Below are positions 17,384 through 26,403 of a DNA stretch of 49,279 nt, piece by piece. The position numbers were made by a program, and so were the translations under genes. Source of the DNA: Acidobacteriota bacterium (GTDB lineage: Bacteria; Acidobacteriota; Terriglobia; 20CM-2-55-15); NCBI GenBank assembly GCA_003223875.1, contig QHWY01000237.1, positions 1 through 49,279 of the forward strand, read 5' to 3'. Each line of letters starts with the position of its first letter. Positions within the stretch are counted from its first letter, which is position 1. The notes under the pieces were generated by a model. That model was not told the origin of the DNA, searched no databases, and saw only the letters and a list, made by a program, of their open reading frames with translations.

Positions 17384-17434
17384 GATCCGTGAGGTTTCTT
17401 GGAAGTAGCTGGGTAATGTCGCGGACGACTAGCA

Positions 17435-18691
17435 TTACTGGGGCAAACCGTAGTATCGCGCCATCCAGTAGGGCAGAATGTAGTCGATTGCCGCTGTTTC
17501 GATTAAGCCAGCGCCTCCTCCGAATAGCAAGAATGGGCTTCGTTGCCAAAGAAAGTCCGTGTTGACGCGTTCGTTAACCGGAATCGGGCTACAAGCCCGA
17601 TCCGCGCCGCACGCTGGATATTTACTTCGTAAATCCACCCAATAATCGCGACGCGGTCTGGAAAGCCACAAATTCAGCAGCGTGATCGTCTCACTGTCGC
17701 GCACGATGTCGGGTCCTTTCAACGCCCGATCGATCATGTTGAAGTGGGAATTGCCGTGCTGCTGAGTCCTACGTCGCAGCGTGTCGTATGCATTCATGTA
17801 GATCTTTCTGTAGGGCGAACTGTCCTCCTCTAACCGGATCAGGTCGAAAAGGTTGATATAGTCCAGATTGAATTTGAAGTAGTGATTGTGATCGTCCAGG
17901 CTGTCAAAGAAAATCGGAAAGCCAACGAAGCCGGCATACACGGCGCGGTAGATTGCGTAGAACAATCCGAACTGCGGGTTTATTTTTCGGCCGGTCTGGA
18001 GAAAACTCAACTGCTGATCGGGCCTGAATGCAAAAGTGGTGCTGATCCTACCATCCGGCATAACCACATTCCAGTTGTGAGTCAGCAGGTAATTCAATAT
18101 ACGCGTCATATCTTGTCGGATGAGGCCGCGCAAATTCGAATCGTCAATCGCATCGTAAGCGACGCTCAAGCCGAACACCACCCCGGAATACTGGTCCCGT
18201 GATGTATTGCCGATCCAGAAGTAAGATTGGCCTCTAAGCTGGTTGTAGTAGATTCCATTCCCGGCTTCCTCTCGTTGAATTGCAGCAGCATAAGGTGAAT
18301 TCGTTGGTATCAGACAGCGTGCCAGAACGTCACTTCCCGTAATGTCGAGAAGCGAGTGAATTCCATCGAGAGCTCGAGAGGCGTTTGCTAATGCATCCGG
18401 TGACCGTGTGACCTGATACCGAAACGCCTCGGCGGCCAGATAGAATCCCGTCCATATTGCGGAATCGCCGGCGCGCGTGTACCCGATGATTTGCGAGTAA
18501 GCTGTCGAGGCGGGATCGGATGAAGCAAATATAGGATCCAAAACCGTACCGTTGGCGTAGGGCATGTGAACCCGTTGAATGTTTCCCGATATATCCAGAG
18601 CATCGACTTCAGAGGCATGAATTGTTTTTGCTCCGGAAACTATTAACAAACCAATCAGAAAACTCTTGCCGCAAATTTCCATACAACGCAT
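17435..18691 (-). CDS. Unrecognised secreted protein, 418 residues
   Basis: This is an exported protein with a signal peptide (about 1-26, FLIGLLIVSGAKTIHA) and a GGAGGAC ribosome site just before the ATG at 18691. The mature protein is helix-rich with many aromatic residues (DSAIWTGFYLAAEAFRY, LLTHNWNVVMPDGR, DDHNHYFKFNLDYINLF). Regularly spaced helical blocks are reminiscent of (alpha/alpha)-toroid enzymes such as glycoside hydrolases or lyases, but no catalytic motif can be assigned. Its codon use looks somewhat less GC-rich than its neighbours. It stands alone, just right of a MITE. Confidence 0.7.
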   Translation of the reverse strand: MRCMEICGKSFLIGLLIVSGAKTIHASEVDALDISGNIQRVHMPYANGTVLDPIFASSDPASTAYSQIIGYTRAGDSAIWTGFYLAAEAFRYQVTRSPDALANASRALDGIHSLLDITGSDVLARCLIPTNSPYAAAIQREEAGNGIYYNQLRGQSYFWIGNTSRDQYSGVVFGLSVAYDAIDDSNLRGLIRQDMTRILNYLLTHNWNVVMPDGRISTTFAFRPDQQLSFLQTGRKINPQFGLFYAIYRAVYAGFVGFPIFFDSLDDHNHYFKFNLDYINLFDLIRLEEDSSPYRKIYMNAYDTLRRRTQQHGNSHFNMIDRALKGPDIVRDSETITLLNLWLSRPRRDYWVDLRSKYPACGADRACSPIPVNERVNTDFLWQRSPFLLFGGGAGLIETAAIDYILPYWMARYYGLPQ

Positions 18692-18830
18692 ATCGTCCTC
18701 CGGTGGTTAAACCTAAGCACGCGCGTTTCCTTTACCGCCTCGATTTCCGGTACCTGTTCGAGGAAACGCAAATTTCGCTGCACTGTAAATTGCGCGACTG
18801 GCTTATTTGCCCTATCCTTCACCTATCTCA

Positions 18831-20417
18831 ATGATTGCGATTGAACCAAAAACCGAGCCTGCGTCGCGGTCCATTTACATTGCGCCTTTGCGCGGTTTCA
18901 GCGTCGCGTTCGCGTTCATTTTCGGTCTCGCCCTTTTTGGACTTGTCGGGCAGGTTCGAGCAAACTCACGCCTGTTCTGGTCGTTCATGGGTGCTGTGGT
19001 CGTGCTGCTCGCGTGGAGTGCGGTGCTGTTCGGCTCGGCATGGGGGCGGCGTCGAAAGCTTGCGTTAGAGTTCGCTCCGCGGCTGCAGCACTATCTGCAG
19101 GCATGCCTGCAGACGGCGATCTTTGCATACTGGGGCTGGTACTGGCGGCAGGTATACGACTCGTATTATCTGGTAATCGCACAATTGGTATTCGCGTACG
19201 CCTTCGACCTGCTGCTGTCCTGGTCGAGGCGGGATATTTACAGACTCAGCTTCCTTCCATTTCCGATCGTCTTCAGCACAAACCTCTTCCTCTGGTTCAA
19301 GCCGGACTGGTTTTATTTCCAGTTCATGATGCTGGCCGTCGGCTTTGCGGCAAAAGAGCTACTCCGGTGGAACAAGCAGGGACGGGACACACACATCTTC
19401 AATCCCTCATCGTTTTCTCTGATGGTGTTTTCGTTGGGCCTCATCCTGACGGGAACAACCGACATCACGTGGGGCAAGGAAATCGCCATCACACAGTTCT
19501 ATCCGCCGCACATGTACCTATTTATATTCCTGATTGGACTCCCGGCGCAGTACCTCTTCGGCGTGACAACAATGACGATGCCGGCGGTCATGACCACTTA
19601 TTTATTCGGCCTGGCGTACTATCACGCAACCGGCGTCTATTTTTTCTTCGATTCGTATATCCCGATATCGGTTTTTTTTGGAATGCACCTCTTGTTCACC
19701 GATCCGTCTACCGCGCCCCGAACGGAGCTGGGACGCATGATCTTCGGCGCACTCTATGGCCTCGGTAACGTCGTCCTCTACTACGTGCTCCAAAGAGCCG
19801 GAGCTCCGGAGTTCTACGACAAGCTGTTGCCTGTTCCGATATTGAACGTCACGATTCAGTTGATCGATCGGGTGGCGGGATCGGAACTGCTTCGACGATT
19901 CGACCCATCTGGATTCGGCCGCTCGCTGGTGGGACGCCGGCGCAACCTGGCATACCTTGTCCTCTGGACAATCGTGTTTGCCATGACGAGCGTCGCACAA
20001 GGCGTCGGTGACAAGCACCCCGGACAGTTTGTGCGCTTTTGGCTGCGGGCCTGCCAAGAAGGTCGGCCACAGGCCTGCGCGTACCTGAAGGTCCTTTACT
20101 CGAACTTTTGCAGGCAAGAGTCAGGTTGGGCATGCAACGAGCTGGGGATTTTCCAAGCCGAACGCGACCAGGATCGAACAGCTGCTGTAGCGTCGTTCGA
20201 GCGCGCGTGCGACCTCGGGTCTTTGCCGGCTTGCCGCAACATCAACCGCACAATCACTGGCAGTGCTACCGCAGAGACGGCCTCGCCGGCTCTCCAGGAC
20301 TATCCGATCATTTTGCGGGGAAGCAAAGGCCCAATCAGCAACCTACCCCCGCCGGCATTGTACGCGCTGGCTTGCAGTCAGGGTTGGCCGGAAACGTGCG
20401 AGCAGACAAAACATTGA
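18831..20417 (+). CDS. RnfD/NqrB-like membrane protein with Sel1-like C-terminus
   Basis: This is a 528-residue protein. It has about ten membrane helices between residues 25 and 380. The segments FNPSSFSLMVFSLG and LLFTDPSTAPRTELGR resemble the RnfD/NqrB family of ion-translocating electron-transfer subunits, which carry FMN. The C-terminal ~140 residues form cysteine-containing Sel1-like repeats (RACQEGRPQACAYL, RACDLGSLPACRN). No other Rnf or Nqr subunits are nearby, so it is not a normal Rnf complex. ATG 18831 was chosen over TTG 18807; neither has a good ribosome site. Confidence 0.7.
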   Translation: MIAIEPKTEPASRSIYIAPLRGFSVAFAFIFGLALFGLVGQVRANSRLFWSFMGAVVVLLAWSAVLFGSAWGRRRKLALEFAPRLQHYLQACLQTAIFAYWGWYWRQVYDSYYLVIAQLVFAYAFDLLLSWSRRDIYRLSFLPFPIVFSTNLFLWFKPDWFYFQFMMLAVGFAAKELLRWNKQGRDTHIFNPSSFSLMVFSLGLILTGTTDITWGKEIAITQFYPPHMYLFIFLIGLPAQYLFGVTTMTMPAVMTTYLFGLAYYHATGVYFFFDSYIPISVFFGMHLLFTDPSTAPRTELGRMIFGALYGLGNVVLYYVLQRAGAPEFYDKLLPVPILNVTIQLIDRVAGSELLRRFDPSGFGRSLVGRRRNLAYLVLWTIVFAMTSVAQGVGDKHPGQFVRFWLRACQEGRPQACAYLKVLYSNFCRQESGWACNELGIFQAERDQDRTAAVASFERACDLGSLPACRNINRTITGSATAETASPALQDYPIILRGSKGPISNLPPPALYALACSQGWPETCEQTKH

Positions 20418-20436
20418 TGTTGACGACGTTTAATTT

Positions 20437-20465
20437 TTGACACTTCAGCCGCGCAGGCGTATAAA
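20437..20465 (+). promoter_or_regulatory. Sigma-70-type promoter for paralog 4
   Basis: A consensus -35 TTGACA (20437-20442) and a near-consensus -10 TATAAA (20460-20465) are separated by exactly 17 nt. The start codon of the 20498 gene follows 33 nt later, with ribosome site AGGAGG in between. This is the cleanest promoter seen in the window. Confidence 0.7.
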
Positions 20466-20497
20466 AAACCCATTGACCATAAACAGGAGGTAGTGAG

Positions 20498-21718
20498 ATG
20501 AGGAGACCCCTTCTTCAACTTATTGGTGTGTGCGCCGTCGTGTTAGCCGTGATCTTGCTCCTCAAATTCACCGTCGCCAATGAGGCGTCGAGCCCCGCGG
20601 CTAGGGCTGCTGATGCGCCCGTCACGAAAGCTTCCGGGATCAAGACTTCCTGGGGTGAACCGGACCTGCAGGGAATCTGGACGGACGAGTATCAGACACC
20701 GTTGCAGCGACCGGCGAGGTACGCCGGGAAAGAATTTTTTACGGATGAAGAACGTGCCGCTCTCGATGCACAACGAGCAGCGACCGAACTTCGGCCTCGT
20801 GCCGAGAGGGGTACCGAACGTGATGTCGCCGGTGCATACAACCAGGTGTTCATGTCGATCAAGAAGACCGGCCGCCGTACCTCTCTGATTGTAGACCCTC
20901 CGGACGGGAAAACTCCTCCGTTGACACCGGAAATCCAGAAACAACTGGCCGCAGAACGCGAGTTCCGGCTTGCTCTCTTGCAGGCCACGGCGACTTGCAA
21001 AAACCAAGAGCCAGGCTGTCGAGGCGGCAAGTATGGGCCGCCTTCACCCAGGCGAAATGAATTCCCTCCGCGGTACAGCACCGCCAACATCAATCGAGTT
21101 GACAATCCGGAGGACCGCAGCATGTCGGAGCGTTGCATGGCCGCGGTGCTGCCCGATTTCACTGGCTTCCGCCGCATCGTACAGTCTCCGCGATCCGTGT
21201 CGATTTTCTATGACGTTGGACAGGGCCAAGGTTGGCAGCGCATTATCCCCGTCGACGGCAGCCCACATCTTCCAAGCCACGTCCGGCAGCGTTTTGGCGA
21301 TTCGCGCGGCCACTGGGAAGGCGAAACGCTGGTGGTCGATGTTACGAATTTCAGTCCGAAGTCCGACTTTCTGGGATCTCGCGAGAACCGTCATTTGGTC
21401 GAACGCTGGACGCGCACCGGTCCAAACACGATCGAGTACCTTGTCACAATAGAAGATCCGTCCACGTGGACAAAACCCTGGACCGTCAAGCAGGAATTTT
21501 CCATGCAGAGCAATGAGGCGAACCGGATCTACTACGAGCCGCGCTGTCATGATGGAAACTTCGGCCTGCCGGGGTTGCTCGTGGGAGGGCGCGCCAAGGA
21601 TAAGGCTTTCGCTCTGGGACAAGGACCCAATCCCGCAACGCTAGACAACATCAAAGGGATGGACGCTCCCGAGGAGAATACCGATCCTTTAGCGGGGGGC
21701 GCGGCGGCAGCGCAGTAG
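20498..21718 (+). CDS. Secreted 'WEGDTLVV' family protein, paralog 4
   Basis: This is a 406-residue protein with an N-terminal hydrophobic anchor or signal (CAVVLAVILLLKFTVA). The family core is present as GHWEGETLVVDVTNFSP, then NRHLVERWTRTGPNTIEY, then TIEDPSTWTKPWTV. It is longer than the other members because of an insert around residues 80-190 with CKNQEPGC and RYSTANINRVDNPEDRSMSE. A strong ribosome site and an isolated promoter make it a single-gene unit. It converges on citrate synthase with a 5-nt gap. Function is unknown. Confidence 0.8.
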   Translation: MRRPLLQLIGVCAVVLAVILLLKFTVANEASSPAARAADAPVTKASGIKTSWGEPDLQGIWTDEYQTPLQRPARYAGKEFFTDEERAALDAQRAATELRPRAERGTERDVAGAYNQVFMSIKKTGRRTSLIVDPPDGKTPPLTPEIQKQLAAEREFRLALLQATATCKNQEPGCRGGKYGPPSPRRNEFPPRYSTANINRVDNPEDRSMSERCMAAVLPDFTGFRRIVQSPRSVSIFYDVGQGQGWQRIIPVDGSPHLPSHVRQRFGDSRGHWEGETLVVDVTNFSPKSDFLGSRENRHLVERWTRTGPNTIEYLVTIEDPSTWTKPWTVKQEFSMQSNEANRIYYEPRCHDGNFGLPGLLVGGRAKDKAFALGQGPNPATLDNIKGMDAPEENTDPLAGGAAAAQ

Positions 21719-21723
21719 AATCG

Positions 21724-22839
21724 TTATCGCTGACTCATCGGCACCCACTTCAAGTCCGGCGTGGGTCCGATATATTCGGCGCGGGGTCGAATGAGGCGGT
21801 TGTTGGAGTATTGCTCCAAGATGTGGGCGGTCCAGCCCGACATGCGGCTGACCGCGAAGAATGGCGTGAACAGATCGATCGGCATGCCAATGACGCGATA
21901 CGTTGTGGCGGAATAAAAGTCGACATTGGCATTGAGCTTCTTTTCCGACTTCACAAGTTCCTCGATTCGCGCCGACATCTCGTACCATTTCGGCTGTCCG
22001 GCGCGTTCGCAGAGTTCCTTGGACATGCGCCGAAGGTGGGTCGCGCGCGGATCTTCGCTGTGGTAAACCCGATGTCCGAATCCGGGAATCTTTTTCTTCT
22101 GCGCGAACAGGTTCCGAACATATTGATCCACCTTAGAAGGCTCACCGATCTGCTCGAGCATTCGCATGACGGCCTCATTGGCACCCCCATGTAGTGGACC
22201 TTTCAACGCTCCGATCGCAGACGTGACGGCAGAGTAAATATCAGAAAGCGTGGCCGCAGTAACGCGGCCCGCGAAAGTCGAGGCGTTCCATTCGTGATCG
22301 GCATGGAGGATCAACGCGATGTCCAACGCCTTCGTCATGGTGTCATTCGGCGGCGTCCCGTTGAGCATATAAGCGAAATTGGCCGCGTGACTGAGATCTG
22401 CGTGAGGCGGAACGGGATCTTTGCCGTTCCTGATGCGATCGAAAGCGGTGACGAGCGTCGCGGTTTGAGCGGTAAGGCGAATCGCTTTGCGCAGGTTGGC
22501 TTCCGGAGACATGTCCTCGGTTTCCGGATCGAACATCGAGAGCATCGACTCCGTCGTGCGCAGGACCTCCATCGGAAGCGCCTTTCGCGGGAACGTCTTC
22601 ATCCAATCGATGATTTGCTGCGGGATCGCGCGCGAAGAAACGAGTTTCTTTGTTGTGTCGGCAAGCTCGGCTTGTTTTGGTAGACGGCCGAACCATAACA
22701 AGTGGCAAGTTTCTTCAAATGTTGAGTTCGTTGCCAATTCGTGGATGTTGTATCCACGATAAGCGAGTATTCCCTTCTCACCATCGATGTAACAGATCCC
22801 GGATTCACCCGCTATAACGTCTTCCAATCCCGCTTTCAT
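21724..22839 (-). CDS. gltA: Citrate synthase
   Basis: This is a 371-residue enzyme that condenses acetyl-CoA with oxaloacetate at the entry of the TCA cycle. Signature blocks are LILHADHEWNASTF, then GPLHGGANEAVM, then GFGHRVYHSEDPRA, carrying the catalytic histidines, and the C-terminal SGWTAHILEQ with arginines nearby. The length fits the short dimeric type shared with 2-methylcitrate synthases, so propionyl-CoA use cannot be excluded. ATG 22839 has a GAGGA site; the TTG at 22869 would add ten residues. Confidence 0.92.
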   Translation of the reverse strand: MKAGLEDVIAGESGICYIDGEKGILAYRGYNIHELATNSTFEETCHLLWFGRLPKQAELADTTKKLVSSRAIPQQIIDWMKTFPRKALPMEVLRTTESMLSMFDPETEDMSPEANLRKAIRLTAQTATLVTAFDRIRNGKDPVPPHADLSHAANFAYMLNGTPPNDTMTKALDIALILHADHEWNASTFAGRVTAATLSDIYSAVTSAIGALKGPLHGGANEAVMRMLEQIGEPSKVDQYVRNLFAQKKKIPGFGHRVYHSEDPRATHLRRMSKELCERAGQPKWYEMSARIEELVKSEKKLNANVDFYSATTYRVIGMPIDLFTPFFAVSRMSGWTAHILEQYSNNRLIRPRAEYIGPTPDLKWVPMSQR

Positions 22840-22886
22840 TCTCGTCCTCGTAGGTTTTTTGCCCGCCAATAAACGGACCAGCCATT

Positions 22887-23675
22887 CTAGTGATTTACAA
22901 AAGGAGTTTCTAGCTCGATTTCGGCGCCCAGCGCGATGTTTAGCCGGTCCGCAGCTGATCCCTGGTTCAATGCCAGTTCTATATAGCCCGTGCTTCCTTC
23001 GATCGCAAAGAACTCGCCGGGATCGGCTTCAGCAAAACTCGAACACAAACGTTTGACGGAAAGGCCACCAACACGAATCGAAAAATCTCTGCCGAGATGG
23101 TGCCGCCGCAGATTAGTGATGATGTTGCCGAATTTATCGAGGTGCAACACCGTGCCCACCAGCCGGTCTCCCTGGAAATGCGGCTTCGGCAAAGCTTTCT
23201 TGACGAAATCGACGATGCGCGGCCCAACCGATTCGACGGGAATGCCCCGTGCCAGACGCGCCGCGACGGGGGCGAAAATATCGCGGCCATGAAACGTTTG
23301 GCTGACCGAATCCAGAAAAAGACTTTGATTGTCGATCCAATAAACCGAAGGAGGCGAAGCGCCTGGATCGCTTTGAAGAACACTCGATAGGACGCCATTG
23401 TCCGGCGCCACAAAAATGTGACCACTGGCTCGGGCGGCAATAGGACGCCGTGTAGATCCAACACCGGGATCCACCACGATCACATGAACAGTTCCTTCAG
23501 GAAAATAGCGGTACGCGCTATTGATGATGAACGCAGCCCCGAGGATATCGTACGCGCGGATTTCGTGCGTAATGTCGACGAGTTGCACGTCCGGCGCGAT
23601 ACCCAATATGACGCCTTTCATGATTCCAGCGAATGGATCGCTAAGGCCAAAGTCTGTCGTGAGCGTTATAATCAT
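22887..23675 (-). CDS. S-adenosyl-L-methionine hydrolase (adenosine-forming), DUF62 family
   Basis: This is a 262-residue protein of the SAM hydroxide adenosyltransferase family, which splits SAM to adenosine and methionine. It begins MIITLTTDFGLSDPFAG, the family's usual start. The conserved catalytic set is visible as D69 (VVDPGVGS), arginines R76-R77 and H129 (FHGRD). The C-terminal domain has DKFGNIITNL. Length is normal. It is divergent from the cysteine desulfurase gene with about 90 nt between starts. Confidence 0.88.
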   Translation of the reverse strand: MIITLTTDFGLSDPFAGIMKGVILGIAPDVQLVDITHEIRAYDILGAAFIINSAYRYFPEGTVHVIVVDPGVGSTRRPIAARASGHIFVAPDNGVLSSVLQSDPGASPPSVYWIDNQSLFLDSVSQTFHGRDIFAPVAARLARGIPVESVGPRIVDFVKKALPKPHFQGDRLVGTVLHLDKFGNIITNLRRHHLGRDFSIRVGGLSVKRLCSSFAEADPGEFFAIEGSTGYIELALNQGSAADRLNIALGAEIELETPFVNH

Positions 23676-23766
23676 TTCTTTAGCGTCGGGCCCACCGTCC
23701 GGATCGCTGCGGTACGCCGCTTCGCGGCATTCTCACTGCCGGCCGGTACCCCCACGCCCAGAAACA

Positions 23767-24945
23767 ATGCGACGCGTCTATTTAGATAGTAACGCAACGA
23801 CTCCCATGCGGCCAGAAGTCGTGGCCGCCATGATGCCGGTGTTTACGGAGCATTTTGGAAATGCGTCGTCTATCCACTGGTTCGGCCAACACGCGAAGTC
23901 ATTGATCGACGACGCGCGTCAGCACGTCGCAAAATTGATCAACGCGGAAGCCGGGGAAATTGTTTTCCTGAGTGGCGGAACCGAGGCCGATAACCTCGCC
24001 ATCCGCGGCATCGCCGAGTCGCAAAAGTCTAAAGGCCGGCACATCATCAGCTCGCAAATCGAGCATCATGCGGTTCTCCATACTTGCAAAGATCTCGAAA
24101 AGCAGGGATTCGAAATTACGTGGCTGCCCGTATCCCGCGACGGTTTGGTCAATCCGGAGAATGTTCGAGGCGCTATTCGGAAAGACACGATCCTAATCTC
24201 GATCATGCACGCGAACAATGAAATTGGAACGATTCAACCGATCGCCGAAATCGGCAGGATCGCCGCCGAGGCAGACATCTATTTCCATTCCGACGGCGTG
24301 CAATCGACCGGGAAAATTCCGGTCAATGTCAAAGACCTAGGCATCGATTTGTACTCCATGTCCGCTCACAAGATTCACGGACCCAAAGGCGTGGGGGCGT
24401 TGTTCGTGAAGAAAGCCACGACATTGAAGCCAATCATGACCGGAGGCGGCCATGAGCGAAACCGCCGATCGGGTACAGAGAATGTGGCGGGTATTGTTGG
24501 ATTTGGCGAGGCGGCTCGCCTGGCGCGTCTAGAGCTAATGCAGGAGATGCTGCGAGTGCGCGAACTGAGGGATCGGCTCGAAGCCGGGTTGAAGTCGCAG
24601 ATCGAGTTCATTCACGTCAACGGGGAAAATGCCCCTCGATTGCCGAACACGTCGAATATCATGGTCGATTACGCGGAGGGTGAAGGCTTGGTGATTTCTC
24701 TCGATCTGAAGGGAGTTGCTGTTTCGACCGGCTCAGCTTGTTCTTCCGGTTCGCTCGAGCCGTCACACGTGCTCACCGCGATCGGCAAAACACCCGATGA
24801 GGCACATGGCAGCCTCCGTTTCAGCCTCAGCACGATGACGGCCTCCGAAGACATCGATTTCGTGGTTGAAGTCTTGCCGGGAATTGTCGCACGATTGCGG
24901 GAATTATCGCCGTATTACAAGGGAAATTCGGGGTCAGACCACTGA
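23767..24945 (+). CDS. iscS: Cysteine desulfurase, IscS/NifS class
   Basis: This is a 392-residue PLP enzyme that takes sulfur from cysteine for Fe-S clusters and tRNA thiolation. PLP lysine is K202 (MSAHKIHGPKG); the persulfide cysteine is C325 (STGSACSSGSL) in a long flexible loop. The true start is ATG 23767 (MRRVYLDSNATT); upstream in-frame codons are not conserved-looking. It is followed by iscU and mnmA, a set dedicated to tRNA 2-thiouridine. The last seven residues and the stop codon lie within a palindromic repeat that begins at 24924, so the C-terminus has been rewritten by the repeat. Confidence 0.92.
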   Translation: MRRVYLDSNATTPMRPEVVAAMMPVFTEHFGNASSIHWFGQHAKSLIDDARQHVAKLINAEAGEIVFLSGGTEADNLAIRGIAESQKSKGRHIISSQIEHHAVLHTCKDLEKQGFEITWLPVSRDGLVNPENVRGAIRKDTILISIMHANNEIGTIQPIAEIGRIAAEADIYFHSDGVQSTGKIPVNVKDLGIDLYSMSAHKIHGPKGVGALFVKKATTLKPIMTGGGHERNRRSGTENVAGIVGFGEAARLARLELMQEMLRVRELRDRLEAGLKSQIEFIHVNGENAPRLPNTSNIMVDYAEGEGLVISLDLKGVAVSTGSACSSGSLEPSHVLTAIGKTPDEAHGSLRFSLSTMTASEDIDFVVEVLPGIVARLRELSPYYKGNSGSDH

Positions 24946-24999
24946 ATTCCCTATTTTTGAACTGCAAAATAGGGAATTCAGTGGTCTGACCCCGAATTT
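24924..24999. repeat. 76-bp perfect palindrome with GGGGTCAGACC ends, copy 1
   Basis: Two exact 34-bp arms flank the 8-nt loop TGAACTGC. The left arm starts AAATTCGGGGTCAGACCAC. It overlaps the end of the desulfurase gene and stops 5 nt before the iscU start codon. A second copy lies at 41893-41968. The transcript would form a very stable hairpin between the two genes. Confidence 0.92.
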
Positions 25000-25004
25000 A
25001 AGGC

Positions 25005-25361
25005 ATGGGGTATTCGGAAAAGCTACTCGATTATTTTCAGAATCCGCGATGTGTGGGCGAGATCCCGGACGCCGACGCCGTCGCCGAAGTGTCCAACCCC
25101 GTATGCGGCGACGTGATGAAGCTGTGGGTAAAGGTCGGGGATGGCCGCATCCAGGACGCAAAATTTAAAGCTCAAGGATGCAGCGCAGCCATTGCGACGA
25201 GTTCCTACGCAACCGAGATGCTCGTCGGAATGAATGTCGCCGACGCGAGACTCATCACCAGAGATCAGATTGCGGAAGCTCTTGGCGGACTGCCCGCGTC
25301 TAAGATTCATTGCAGCGTTCTGGCTTCAGATGCCATAAAAGAAGCTCTCAAAGGTTTTTAG
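25005..25361 (+). CDS. iscU: Fe-S cluster scaffold, IscU/NifU N-terminal type
   Basis: This is a 118-residue scaffold protein. The three cluster cysteines are C34 (NPVCGD), C59 (QGCSAAIA) and C103 (IHCSVLA), with the aspartate D36 that tunes cluster release. It lies between iscS and mnmA, with stop-to-start gaps of 59 nt and 4 nt. The only ribosome-like bases before the ATG are AAGG, very close, and a palindrome ends 5 nt upstream, so translation may depend on how that hairpin folds. Confidence 0.9.
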   Translation: MGYSEKLLDYFQNPRCVGEIPDADAVAEVSNPVCGDVMKLWVKVGDGRIQDAKFKAQGCSAAIATSSYATEMLVGMNVADARLITRDQIAEALGGLPASKIHCSVLASDAIKEALKGF

Positions 25362-25365
25362 TTCA

Positions 25366-26403
25366 ATGATTGCTGTGGCCATGAGCGGCGGCGTGGATTC
25401 ATCTACCGCCGCTGTTTTATTGAAGGAGCGCGGAGACGAGATCGTCGGTCTTTCGATGCAGCTTTGGCGTAATAACGGCCGATGCTGTTCGTTGGACGAT
25501 CTCTGGGACGCCAGGCGGGTGGCCACACAGTTGGGCATTCCGTACTACGTTCTCAACCTCGAAAAAGATTTCGAGAGCACGGTTGTTGCTCCCTTTGTTG
25601 AAACTTATCTCCGAGGCCAAACGCCGAGCCCTTGCATTCTCTGCAACAATTATGTGAAGTTTCATCATCTGGTCGAGAAGGCGGCTGGTATCGGGGCTGA
25701 CCGCGTTGCGACAGGACACTATGCCCGCGTGAAGTACGACGAAACACTCGCGCGATGGCTGTTGCTCCGCGGCAAGGACCGAAACAAGGATCAGTCATAT
25801 TTTATTTTCGGATTGACTCAAGAACAACTTTCGAAGACTTTGTTCCCGCTCGGCGAAATGACGAAGCCCGAGGTCCGCGAAATTGCTCGGCGTCATGGAT
25901 TGGCGACAGCGGAAAAAGCCGAGTCGCAGGAAATCTGCTTCGTCGAAGGCCGTTCGTATGCCGATTTTGTTGAAGAATACGCGGGACTGGAAACGCAGAG
26001 GCCGGGACCGATCATCACCGAAAATGGTGAAGTTGTCGGAACACACGCTGGAATTCACAAGTACACGGTCGGCCAGCGCAAGGGCCTGATCGCTGCCGGC
26101 CGGCCGCAATACGTTGTTCGCATCGAGCCTGAACTGAATCGCATCGTTATCGGAGATGATCCGCAGCGCAGGCGCTTCAGCGTGCGCGATCACAATTGGA
26201 TCGCGATTGACAGACTGGCTGATCCCATTCGATGCGACGTGCAAATCCGAAACCGATTCGAACCGAAGCCGGCAACCGTTTCACTACAGGACGGGCAAGT
26301 CACGGTTGAGTTCGACGAGCCGCAGCGCGCCATCACGCCCGGCCAGGCCGCGGTGTTTTATTGGAACGACGTGGTTGTCGGCGGCGGATGGATCCAGAAC
26401 TAA
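25366..26403 (+). CDS. mnmA: tRNA-specific 2-thiouridylase MnmA
   Basis: This is a 345-residue enzyme that thiolates U34 of tRNA Glu, Gln and Lys. The N-terminal PP-loop is SGGVDSS (7-13). The catalytic cysteine pair is in PSPCILCN and SQEICFVEG. The tRNA-binding and C-terminal beta-barrel domains follow (YTVGQRKG, then PGQAAVFYW). It starts 4 nt after iscU. The adjacent desulfurase and scaffold would supply its sulfur and any cluster it needs. The next gene starts inside its last codons. Confidence 0.95.
   Translation: MIAVAMSGGVDSSTAAVLLKERGDEIVGLSMQLWRNNGRCCSLDDLWDARRVATQLGIPYYVLNLEKDFESTVVAPFVETYLRGQTPSPCILCNNYVKFHHLVEKAAGIGADRVATGHYARVKYDETLARWLLLRGKDRNKDQSYFIFGLTQEQLSKTLFPLGEMTKPEVREIARRHGLATAEKAESQEICFVEGRSYADFVEEYAGLETQRPGPIITENGEVVGTHAGIHKYTVGQRKGLIAAGRPQYVVRIEPELNRIVIGDDPQRRRFSVRDHNWIAIDRLADPIRCDVQIRNRFEPKPATVSLQDGQVTVEFDEPQRAITPGQAAVFYWNDVVVGGGWIQN

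Noticed and set aside
24866..25168. Frame running through the 76-bp palindrome
   Set aside because: It is the other reading of the repeat; its end overlaps iscU in a different frame.
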